A stretch of DNA of 64,000 nt from Viridothelium virens (taxonomy: Eukaryota; Ascomycota; Dothideomycetes; Trypetheliales; Trypetheliaceae). The stretch is taken from positions 1 to 64,000 of the forward strand of contig ML991810.1 of the NCBI GenBank assembly GCA_010094025.1, read 5' to 3'. Shown piece after piece: positions 11,998 through 22,771 of this stretch. Positions within the stretch are counted from its first letter, which is position 1; every line of letters starts with the position of its first letter. The notes beneath the pieces were generated by a model. That model did not search any database. It was not told the DNA's origin and worked only from the letters and a program-made list of their open reading frames with translations. A program made the position numbers and the translations under genes.

Positions 11998-13917
11998 TTA
12001 GATTTGCTCATCAAGACTCATCGCTGTGTCAAAGTCCCCACTGGGAGAGAAATTGCGAGGAAAAGTATTGAAGTGCATGTTACTGGCATGCTCATTGAAT
12101 GGGCTGCCAAGACGCTTGATGCTAGCTGCCGGATCGGCAGGCGGAGCAAGTCGAGACGTATCGATACTGCTGGTCGCATCATCCTGAAAGCTTGGGTTGC
12201 AGGGCCCTTGAGCAGGAGGTGGAATGAAGATAGTTGACAGACTACGAGCGCCCTCACGAGCGTCATCAAGACTGAATCCTCTGTGACGGACTCGTCGGCC
12301 TGATGTATCCGCTGGGGCGCCAAACAACTCTTGCAATAGATTCTCGTGTCTAGCTTTGAAGCCTGGCTCATCTTCGAAGTGATGCAGAGCCCGGCGCTTG
12401 AGAGAACGATTGAGTGGAACAGGGGCATGAAGGCTGATTGGCGGACCAAGTTCTGGGACAGCAAGTGGGGAGTGTGCGGAGTGAGCATTAGACGATGAAG
12501 GCCCGGAATGGTCATTGAGTACGGAAGCATCCGAGTGACCGGGCTTGGGGACAAAGGGCGATGCTAGAGGCTGAGGGCTGGTACCAAGACCAATCCCAAA
12601 GTGCAATGACTGACTCTTCTGATGGGCGGAGGACCGAGCTGAGGGCTGACGTTGATATTGACAGCTTTGTGATTGCTTTGGAGTAGACGGGGCCGCGGAA
12701 AGTTGAGACAATGGTCCACCCATACGCATAGATTCGGAGGTCGTTGTGGCGAGAGAAATGTTCATGTCGCGTGTTGAGAAGCTGGAGTCAGCGTTGCCAA
12801 AAGGCGAAGTAAGACGCGAAGTACGAGGCCTTGGACTGCTTGAATTCAGTGGTGATGGAGTACGGACTTGGAGAAGACGTGAATAGTGAGCAGACAGCGA
12901 TGGCTTCTTTTTGCACAACGCTCGCAATCTTTTTCGTGTCGCGGCTTTGGAGTAAGGCCATTTAGACGGAACCTTGACCGGTTCCTGGGCAGTGGGTGTG
13001 CTACTATCGCTGTGAGGCGGCCTGATGGTATCTGGGGACCCACCCCGCGGAGTACCAACAGCAGTGCCATTTTTTGAAATCGCAATCGATGATGTTTTTG
13101 CCCCTCTCCAGCTGCTTTCTGCTCTGCGCGCGACGCGATTACAAATACCAAGTGGTGGCACTGTTCCCGGAAACATTTTGAAAGGTGTTACAACGGGATC
13201 TTGTAGGTACATCATGTAAGTAAACCACAGGTGGTTATCGGTTTCTTCAGTCCACTTATGATGTTTCCCATTCGCTCGGTTCTCATTTGGTTTAGCAGGA
13301 GATGGGGAGGACATGCCAGGCATTGTTGGCTTTGAGTGCGAGAATCCAAATGGATCGGACATGTCACTCTCAGGACTCGTGCAGCTGCCACCGAGCGAGG
13401 GAAACGAGTCTGAACTTTCATCTGAAAAGAAAGAGGAGTCCGAAAATCCTGATGCAGAAGAAGACGGTCGACTCAGGTCCTGAGCAGCATCCCCATTACT
13501 GGTACTGCACCAATCTGAGACATCGCCGGAAATCTCGCTAGATTGTTGTGATATTTGCCCAAGCGGTGTCTTTGGGGGAGAAACCATCCTTTGCAACGAT
13601 GGTAAAGGGGAAAGCAGTCCTTCCGCAGCTTTAGAGGAACTGACTGGTCTCATAGGCTGTGGGCACTCCATGGGCGCATCCGGAATCTCAATAGTAGGCA
13701 CTGGCAAGTGTGCATGATCGTCGGGCGGCAGGACTTGTTTGCTAAAAGGTATGGCAGGGCGACGACGCTTGACACGATATGTCTGCTTTGGAGGCTGCGG
13801 TGGTTCAGGAGAGTTGGTCACCTCTTCCGGTTCTGGTGTTTTTGGAGGCTGTCTATCGGTATAGTGAAATTGAAAGCTCCTCGGCAGAGTGATTGAAAGA
13901 TGCGGTTTGGGAGCCAT
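11998..13917 (-). CDS. Disordered fungal protein with Myb-like segment (639 aa)
   Basis: A single uninterrupted frame from an ATG at 13917. The first 210 residues are Pro/Ser-rich and disordered. Around residues 220-275 lies the only ordered part, beginning HKWTEETDNHLWFTYMMY and continuing through PFKMFPGTVPPLG to RVARRAESSWRGAK. The opening Trp-Thr-x-Glu-x-Asp-x-x-Leu-Trp and spaced Trp residues resemble a Myb/SANT or homeodomain-like helix bundle, so DNA or chromatin binding is a reasonable inference. A second basic segment (KRLRALCKKKPS) follows near residue 330. The rest is Ser/Pro/Thr-rich. A DDAREGARSLSTIF motif lies near the C-terminus. No intron is visible. I do not recognise a named family. 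Confidence 0.75.
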   Translation of the reverse strand: MAPKPHLSITLPRSFQFHYTDRQPPKTPEPEEVTNSPEPPQPPKQTYRVKRRRPAIPFSKQVLPPDDHAHLPVPTIEIPDAPMECPQPMRPVSSSKAAEGLLSPLPSLQRMVSPPKTPLGQISQQSSEISGDVSDWCSTSNGDAAQDLSRPSSSASGFSDSSFFSDESSDSFPSLGGSCTSPESDMSDPFGFSHSKPTMPGMSSPSPAKPNENRANGKHHKWTEETDNHLWFTYMMYLQDPVVTPFKMFPGTVPPLGICNRVARRAESSWRGAKTSSIAISKNGTAVGTPRGGSPDTIRPPHSDSSTPTAQEPVKVPSKWPYSKAATRKRLRALCKKKPSLSAHYSRLLQVRTPSPLNSSSPRPRTSRLTSPFGNADSSFSTRDMNISLATTTSESMRMGGPLSQLSAAPSTPKQSQSCQYQRQPSARSSAHQKSQSLHFGIGLGTSPQPLASPFVPKPGHSDASVLNDHSGPSSSNAHSAHSPLAVPELGPPISLHAPVPLNRSLKRRALHHFEDEPGFKARHENLLQELFGAPADTSGRRVRHRGFSLDDAREGARSLSTIFIPPPAQGPCNPSFQDDATSSIDTSRLAPPADPAASIKRLGSPFNEHASNMHFNTFPRNFSPSGDFDTAMSLDEQI

Positions 13918-15981
13918 CTCTGTCGACGCCTTTCTTCGTTAACTAGGGATGGCAAGAGGTCGGGTAAGGTAGTGTTCGAACGTTGTAAATCCACGCAATG
14001 ACACCTTTAGCACCTTGGAGCGCCAAAGACACCTGCTTCAATGTACAATGTATCAATTTCCCCGTCAATACGCCGTTATACGTAGGATTATATCAACCGA
14101 GCGAATGGCATTAAAGGAGAATATGGCGAAGTTGCAAATAAGTGGTCGGAACTCTGGACGGTGCTGTTCAGAGGTACTTCATAGAGTATCGCGGCGCGTT
14201 TAGATACTGCGATGAAGCGAAGGAGGCGCAGTACGGTGAGCTTGTAATCGTGAAAGTCGCAGATTGAGAGACAGGATGTCGTCCAGATCTAAGATCTACG
14301 TCCAATGACGTTGGGCGGTTCAGCTGGGGCGCATGCCTTGTCTGCGTGACAAACGATGGAGAATTGGAAGCGACGATGGAGGAGCTGACAGGAGCCGAAA
14401 GGGTCGTTCAGATGCCAGAACCGGCACTGTCGCGGCTCAGTGGCATGCCTGGCTACGCCAGAAAGCGCAAAGAAAGAAGTAGAAGGCGCGACGGTGGTGG
14501 GCGGTGGTTGAAATGCGGAGGTGGAGAGGTGGTGAGGAGGAAGCCAGCACCCCAGGACGCGCTCTTGCTCCTGCCGTGCGCGTGCCTACCCAAGTGAGCG
14601 AGCTGGTCCAAGCGCCAGGGCAAGGCTCCAGAGGCGATTTCGCTCCACTTCAAACCTCTTGGGAGGTCAGACTCCGAAGCTTTTGGTCAAACAATAGCAA
14701 AGATTGCTCGTAGCGGTCAGAGAAAGGGTCGCCCCAGATGTACGACGAGCAGTGCTCCGTAACGAGCGGAGTGATTGTGCATTATCTGCATGCAGGAAGC
14801 TAACTACCTAGTCTTTTTCTGTCACGCTAGACTCTCGGTGGCTTCGCCTCGCCGCTTGTCTTTTCCGACCGACCACAGTTCGAAACTAATGATATCGGCC
14901 ATCAAATGGAAGTTTCGTATCGAAGTGAGGCATGACCCGTCCAGCTTTCCTAAGCTCTCCACAGCACGTTGTATCGTTCCCATTGGCTTACTTCAAGAGC
15001 ACGAGAAAAGATAGGCAGCGCGGAAGACCCTAAACTGGAAAGGTTGGGAAGCAGTTCCCATTCTTTACTAGCGACCTCGCGTCGACGCGCGAGCTACGCG
15101 TTCCTACATGGCGGCTCGTTGCGCCATTTCCGTCGAAAGATCCCAGTCCTCTCTCCTCGCCCTAATGCGAGCAGCTCATAGTCCTGCTCATGCACCCTCT
15201 GGTTGCGTAGGAAGTCGAACACGTTCTCACAGGCACAGCCCAAAGCAAATGATCAGCGATTAATTCTCCGATTCCACCTCGCCTCCTTGGCCGTTGGGAA
15301 AACCCCGCTTTGCATGCAATGGCGGCAATTGACGCGATTCGCGCTTTTACACCCCCTACCGAATCGCATTGGTCGTGTTTTCAACGAATGACCTTTGGAC
15401 ACATTGGAGATTAGTGAGACCCCCAATTCCACGGCTGGGCGTGGACCTGGGCGGTGATAAAGCGTACTGGCACGAAAAGCTTGTCTGAACAAATCACGGT
15501 TTCGATAGACCTTTTCTGATAGGTGTCGAGTTGCGCGGTGAGATGGGGAACACCAGGATATCTACGGGAAGACACTTCCACGGAGCTTGGAACATTGATG
15601 GTCGTATCTCGATGCTAAGCTTAGACCTTGTGACGCATTGAACGTCCTTGATACCTGTTCAGCGTTGCCCCTCACCATTCGCGGGGTATGTCCACTCGAT
15701 ATGGACGCTTGCATGGACAGTCTGAGCATGTGCTTGTGGAGTATCTCGATGTGAGCCAACACTATATATTCCAACTTCTATGTTTTGTGAGCAAAAGGTG
15801 GAAGATATTTGTGCCATCAATGCTTGCTGCTACAATGGACCTCTGAACTCCGACTCGACATCCAGATCAACAGAGAAAGAAAGCGCCGAAGATCATGAGG
15901 GTATCCTAACAATCCAGAACAGTGTGTAGCATACCAACACTAATCTCCGCTCCCAGTCTTTCCAAAAGAACTCCAAACCTA
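13918..15981. other. Intergenic, about 2 kb
   Basis: No supported gene. It contains purine-rich GGAGGTGGAGAGG-type sequence around 14500 and several short frames in conflicting directions. It is likely the promoter of the minus-strand gene ending at 11998 plus spacer before the first MITE. Confidence 0.5.
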
Positions 15982-16162
15982 CCTTAAGGCGGCTGGAGGG
16001 CTCTTCAACAGGTAATTAACACAATGTTATTTCGACTTTACTTTTATCACCTTGTTGGTCCATGTTAGCACCGCCTTAACATCGGTCAACAAGGTGATAA
16101 AAGTAAAGTCGAAATAACATTGTGTTAATTACTTGTTGAGGAACCCCCCAGCCGCCGTAAGG
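15982..16162 (+). mobile_element. Foldback MITE, copy 1 (181 bp)
   Basis: The termini are CCTTAAGGCGGCTGG and its near-perfect inverted match CCAGCCGCCGTAAGG. The inverted repeats are not short: they extend through almost the whole element to a small centre near 16065-16080, so either strand folds into one long hairpin. The flanks end and begin with TA, suggesting a TA target duplication as in Tc1/mariner-type elements. There is no coding capacity. The copy lies 125 bases beyond the stop of the minus-strand gene at 16288-18100. A second copy of identical length is at 17444-17624 in opposite orientation. Confidence 0.9.
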
Positions 16163-16287
16163 TACTCATCGAAAGTGTGAGTGAACGCCTGACCTTTCAG
16201 TGACATCGCTGAAAATATAATGTCGCTGTCCATAAGCTATTCGCGATTGAAAGCCGGCGACCATCAGGCATAACTCCTCGATACTCG

Positions 16288-18100
16288 CTATTCCAACATA
16301 GCCCGGATACCTTTAACAGCATCGCGGGCGCTCTGAGGATTTTGAGCTCGAAAATGGTAGGTTTTGGCGACCTTTTCCGTCTCAGAAGACATATCTTTCG
16401 TTTGAGCAAGCTGGACCTGGAAATTCCTTTCGTCCACCCACCGAATCTTTTTAATATCATCGAATGGTACTTTTCGAGCCTTATTCACCTTGGTGAAGGT
16501 AGGTTGGTGCATTGGGAACAGCCAAAGCTCGCTGCTCCTCATGGCAATAATATACTTGCGCGAGGGCCGGATGGACATGGGATATACTCTGGTAGCTTTG
16601 AATGTTTTGGCGTTATCCATGTCGATATCGACGGCTGTTGTCGAGGAAGAATCTGTGCCAGATAACGAAGTCACTGTGCATACGTCGGACAAGTCATCGG
16701 GAATGGAATCGGAGAGGGGTCGTGGTTTTCGATCAAACTCATCCTCTCCTTGACGGGACTTCAAGTCTCCCATGAAAGCTTCTTCATCTTCTGATTCACA
16801 CAAATCTTCTGGGTACAAATCATCGCAGTGATCCCACAGAGGTTGGCCCCGATGTAGAACGATTGTCCCAAAAAGATCAGGTTCATCCGGAAACTTGACG
16901 AACAACCGACCATGCTCCTCAGGATCAGTGGCCGTCTTTCGTCTACGAATGCCTGCCAGACTACGTGGATCCCCTCCGACAATTTCAATCTCTTCGATTG
17001 TATCTGGAAACCACGCCGATATTTCCTGATCGCATCCCTGATCTATCTGCTTCGCTGGCCTTCGTAGCCGGACTGTGGTGCATACTGCAGACCGAGGCAC
17101 GGAGTGGTGGACGTTCTTATCTTTTGGAAAGCTTTCGGTCTCTCTCTGGGTCCTCCATAATGACATTATCACGAAAGCCGAAAAGAACACCAATAGTACG
17201 ACCACAAAGCCAAGCGTTCGGCGTACAGAGTCCGCGCCCTTCACCAAAGGCTTCGACGTTTCACTGGCATCCGACAGCATATACTTATGAACCGCGTCCA
17301 TAGCACGCACTAAAGATCGTTTGAAGCGACCAACCCAACGGGGTGGCGCGGAGAGGGTTACATTTTGTGCAAGCTTGCAATCTGGATGAGCGTCTGCTTG
17401 GACCTGATGCTCTTTCTCAGCATGCCAAAAGTTTCTCGATTCACCTTACGGCGGCTGGGGGGTTCCTTAACTGGTAATTAATACAATGTTACCTCAGTTG
17501 AAATGTTATGACCGTGTTGGCCCATGTTAAGGCGGTGTTAACATGGACCAACAAGGTCATAACAATAAAGTCGAAATAACATTGTATTAATTACCAGTTG
17601 AGGAACCCCCCAGCCGCCGTAAGGCATACAGCAAAACTCACATTGTCAATACAAAACTCAATGAAGTCCTTTTTAGCTTCCCATACGGCTAATTCCTCAG
17701 ACAGGTGCCCTTCATTCTTGGCGACTATGGCTGGCCATACCGCGAGGGCAGTCAATACGAGCATAATCGACGTTGCTGCAAACGCAAAAAATCCGGTGAG
17801 AGGCTTCCAGTACTTTGCGATGATCATGGCCTTGGAAAAGCGATGCGTTTCATCTTTAGAAACGGTCGTTCCTGCGACATTGGAATTCGAACGCTCACTG
17901 TCGTGAAGATTTTGAAGAATATGCGGTTGATTATTGTCGCCGGCTTCTTCCGGTAGGCTACTTTCAGAGTTGGGGTCTGCGCTCACTTCCACATGCTCAG
18001 CCTTAGCAGATTCCTCTTTGGCATTTTCGAAGGTAGTGCAATTCGTGAGTGTGTTCGAAGACACCAACGATTGCACTTCGCTTTCAGATTTGTGCGACAT
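16288..18100 (-). CDS. Two-transmembrane protein, MITE inside its intron (528 aa)
   Basis: Two exons, 18100-17642 and 17415-16288, join in phase across a 226-base intron (GTGAGT donor, CTGAG acceptor) that contains the 181-base MITE. Without the MITE and its duplicated dinucleotide the intron would be 43 bases, close to the other short introns here. Residues 1-90 are acidic and Ser-rich. A membrane segment spans about 101-125 (FFAFAATSIMLVLTALAVW) and a second about 220-240 (GFVVVLLVFFSAFVIMSLW), separated by a loop with Cys150 and Cys166. The C-terminal 280 residues are soluble and end with a region rich in WLFPMHQP-like and RWVDERNFQV segments. The family is not recognised. An in-frame upstream ATG at 18322 exists. 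I prefer 18100 because the protein upstream of it does not look coding. Confidence 0.7.
17444..17624 (-). mobile_element. Foldback MITE, copy 2 (181 bp), intronic
   Basis: It has the same length and termini (CCTTACGGCGGCTGG / CCAGCCGCCGTAAGG) as the copy at 15982-16162. Its arms and centre match that copy much better when reversed, so the two are inverted relative to each other. Flanking dinucleotides are CA on both sides. It sits entirely inside the intron of the two-membrane-segment gene, between the donor at 17641 and the acceptor at 17416. Its transcript would form a long hairpin that brings the splice sites closer together. Confidence 0.9.
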
Positions 18101-19399
18101 GACCACACATACGTTTATCGAAATTAGTGGAAAGAGTCTCAGATCTGTCAAGCAAGGGTATGCCCGCCATTTTAAACAGGGACGCCGGCTGACGGGGTAC
18201 TTGATTGCTGCGATGAGGCTGAAACGCAGCCTTGAAGCTGCGCCAGCTTGCCGCTTTCGGATATCTCCTGACCCTTTGTAGACGTTGAGATAAACTGAGT
18301 TGCATGGTCTTATTGGCCTCAAAATATCAAGTGAGTCGATCGATCGTCAATCCCGTGCATGTGTGATTAGCAATCCATGAAAATCGTCCGACTTTTCGGC
18401 TGTTCAGGACCACAGATGTTGCTCTTGTACTCGTATCGACTTCGATGTAGAGTATACCACAGGAGGCCGCATCCTGTTGGGATCGCTTCGCTTGATACTA
18501 ACACCTGGAGCTGACGCTGGAGCAACAAATATCGCTGCTTCCGATGGCCCGTGGTATCAGAAATAGTATCTAACAGAAAAGATAGCCAATGATTTGACCT
18601 CCGCATCTTCAGGAAGGCCATTAGTAATAATTGCAAAGGTCGACAAGAGCTCAGTCTGGCCTTTGATAGAGAACCATAAAATGATATCAAGTGGTCCTAT
18701 TTTAATTTCACACGACGCAGGAGGGTCCTCGCTGTACTGCTTAGATGTGAAGCTCTAGCAGAGACTTATCTTTGACCTTCAAGCTCCGTGTGCGTCCCAT
18801 CAATAGGTACGGCTTATGACGACCCCTGGTACTGTTACTAATACTTCTACTGGGATTGTTTGCCATTATGATGTCTTTAATACGTACTCCGTACCTTAGA
18901 TTCCAAACTGTGGGCATTAGCGAACCCCACCTCGGATAGCCGGATACTCCGAATGCTATTCACTTTATATTCACCTTACTCCGTGAACTCAAGCCAAACA
19001 CCACAACATTTTCCCCAAGTTTCGTCAGGAACGGATACGATTGGACTAATAATTTATGCTTGAATATTGTGGGTGACCCTCTTTCATTCTGACCTTGAGA
19101 GAGCCAACTGACCATTGCAATATACCAGAGTTTCCATCTTCCAAATTTTACAGTACATTTCCCCGTCTTCGGGAATCATGGCTTCAGTTAGCTGGGTGCT
19201 ATCCCAACATGATCAAGGTATCATAGGTACAATATGCATGGACCGGTGTTCTAGTCCCATTTTGCTGTCGTGAGAATGCAATCCGCTATCTATCTCACTC
19301 GCACGAGGCGTGGTTGCATCTTGGCCAAGCATAATCCTACCTTATACATGGTGGAGTAGGCCAACCTGCAATGCCACAGAGCCTGTGTATCAGATGCGT
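18101..19399. other. Divergent intergenic region upstream of THI4
   Basis: No supported coding gene between the minus-strand membrane-protein gene and THI4. The part nearest THI4 is probably its promoter and transcribed leader. A frame of about 107 codons on the minus strand near 18367-18690 has no recognisable product. Confidence 0.5.
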
Positions 19400-19486
19400 C
19401 CAGTGCAAGCCGACAGCAAGATGGGTCTAGTTCTGAGATTATACGGTCGAACTTGATCTGGATAATACCAGCGCAAGAAACCATGC
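19400..19486 (+). promoter_or_regulatory. TPP (THI-box) riboswitch in THI4 leader
   Basis: The two diagnostic halves of the thiamine-pyrophosphate aptamer are present in order and at the right spacing: CTGAGATTATACGG at 19433-19446, then CTGGATAATACCAGCG at 19458-19473, preceded by GAACTTGAT. Upstream CCG at about 19410-19412 can pair with CGG at 19444-19446 as the P2 helix, with a variable P3 arm between. The aptamer lies about 70 bases before the THI4 start, where a branch-like TGCTAAC and a CAG at 19525-19527 suggest a leader intron. In Neurospora such aptamers control splicing of THI4 and NMT1 leaders. The same mechanism is inferred here. The outer limits are approximate because P1 was not resolved. 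Confidence 0.88.
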
Positions 19487-19549
19487 TTCCCTTCTTCCTC
19501 TCCCTTAAAACATGCTAACAGAAGCAGATCCATCACCAACCCCTCTTGA

Positions 19550-20569
<1,020 letters not shown>

Positions 20570-21290
20570 GCATGAAATTGCTTTAAGGGCCCGTCCACTT
20601 TATGTGGAGTAGGATGGGACTTTAGATTCCACGTAATGATCCTGCTACGCCGCGGCATGAAGTATTCGACACACTCTTTCGTCTCTTGTGTTTTTTTTTA
20701 CTAGAATACTCCTAGGCATATCGTCAATGTATGAACTTACGGATTCCCTAACTCAAAAGCTAGGGCTTCTATAGCTCGTGTTAGTATGATATAATTGATT
20801 CGTCTGATCGTTCTGCCAACCCCTACATACCAATTATTCCGACTTCTCGTGTGTCTGTCAGGTATGACAATTATCTCGAGTACGTTATCATGCACGTAGA
20901 CCTGACTATTGTTCTGAGTACACCACGAAGAAATCGCCGGGCAGTTCTACAATAATTGACCTGATCCAAAGGCAGTTCAATGTTTTGATCGATGATCTTA
21001 GCAATAGCTAGGATACATAACTTTTCTTCCCGATCTATCAATGTTCGAAAGATATTTCTACCTTGCTCTAATACTTTGGCCGGCGAAAGTCATCAACCCG
21101 ATTGTCCAGTACTATGCAAAGCTTATGCGCCCACCTTCCCTATTCAGAAATCCAGGAAACGCCCGAGAGAATGCAGATAAGACGATGCGACTATACAGGA
21201 TTATGAGTAAGGCCCGAAAACTGCAGCTCACTAGAGCGCTGTGTTCTCTTGAGCAGCAAAGGAACGGTCAAGGGGTCCAAGGAAGCATGG
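20570..21290. other. Intergenic between convergent THI4 and carrier gene
   Basis: 3' regions of two convergent genes; T-rich runs near 20690 would suit 3'-end formation. No coding signal seen. Confidence 0.55.
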
Positions 21291-22771
21291 TTAGATATCT
21301 TCGGGTTTCAGGGTGTAAAGGAAGTCTCGGGTCATTTCGAAGCTGAGCCAGCTGCTTGCCATGCTGGGCGCAACTTTAAGTAAGTTGGGGTAAATGCCTT
21401 TGTACAGACCCTTGAGACCTTCTTGGGCAATGATCACTCGGATGGCTCCGAGAATCGATTTGTATTCGTAGCCCATGCCGGACATGGTATTAATTTGGAA
21501 GCGACGGCGAAGGACATCACTGGGGAATCGGTCAGCACGGAACGAATATCTAACGTTTTCGATACGCTTGCGTACAGTGGATAAGTGCAGGTCTGTGATA
21601 CCGCCCCCGAAATAGCACCTGCAGCGAGTTTCCTCCAAGCCGAAGGATTCGCTTCGCCTTCCTTGGTGAAGTAACCGCGCACCGCTTCGTAGGTCATGAA
21701 ATTAAGCCCGACCTTTGCTTTTTATCAGCGACTCATTGATATTTGATTAGTGAACCGTAGAGACTCACATATGGGGCAACACCAGCCGCTGTTGGTATTA
21801 TACCTCTATACAATGCAAGAAAGCCCCCTTCATTCATGTACATTCCCTTCATTGTTGCCCACATGCCCGGCAGCTTTTTTCCAGCTTCCTTTTGGAGTCC
21901 TTCAAAAGACGCAGATTGTATGGACAGCCGCGTTCGGACGATGTCAAGAGGATATGTGAAGGTTACTGAGGTGATGCCTGCGCATGCGCCGCAAACGAAC
22001 CGCGGCCATGGCATTAGTGGGCTACCGGTACTTGACTCGAAGAACTACGTGTTCAAATCATTAGCGACATTGATCTCAGCCTATGAAGGCGTGAATGAAA
22101 GACGGTGAGCGAAGACCGCGATCGCTTGGTCACTTCATGATGCGAAAGTCTCAATAAGAGTTCTCGACCCTTTGCGCAACCGCTGCTTATTGGCTGATGT
22201 TGTCCTATTTCAAATTTCCCATGGCTGAGACCTGTGGGGTCGATTTCGCATATTCGCAATTCCAAAGATGAGAGATGCTACTCACCCGCTTGTAGAAGTT
22301 AAAACTGCCGAATTGCACTGCAGAGTAGGGTACAATGCGAATACAGTTCGTGCCATTACCAGCCATGAACCCCCTGAAACCTTCTTCCCGCCACATTTTC
22401 ACAAGCGCCTTGTGTACCGACATCTTATACTCTTGCCGCCCCTTGCTCTGTACCTGAAAGAGGATTTTCAAGCGCTCAAGTGGAGATACAACGGTTCGTG
22501 AGACTGCGCCTGCGATACCTCCTGCAATGAACGCAGCAACGACCGGTTGGCTAACAACACTGCTCAGAGAGGACGCAAACGATGGATTTGGTTGCTGCAT
22601 GACTGGCGCAGGCTGCAGAATCCGTCAGCTGTCTGTCTTTGTAACACTTCTCCGTCCGCTAGTACGTACTGGATCAGAAGTAGTTGGAGGGATGGTAGGT
22701 ATCCGCGAACGCGGCGCGGAGCCTTCTTGGGGTGCTGCTTCGATGGATGTCTTCGTGCTCATAGTGGGCAT
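21291..22771 (-). CDS. Mitochondrial carrier, YPR011C (APS/PAPS transporter) type
   Basis: Five exons: 22771-22670, 22612-22286, 22044-21769, 21712-21576, 21519-21291, giving 356 residues in phase throughout. The three repeats each carry the carrier signature: SPLERLK near residue 78, TYPLDIVRTR near 175 and TYPLDVLRRR near 279. The third is completed only after splicing. Repeat one reads AGAVSRTVVSPLERLKIL and is followed by GNGTNCIRIVPYSAVQF, close to yeast YPR011C, reported to move adenosine 5'-phosphosulfate and PAPS across the inner membrane. SLC25A42 and Leu5-type CoA carriers are the nearest alternatives. Six membrane helices are expected. The N-terminal 40 residues are a Pro-rich extension encoded mainly by a small first exon that I infer from GTACGT and CTGAC...CAG signals. 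The second intron, 241 bases, is longer than the rest. Confidence 0.88.
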
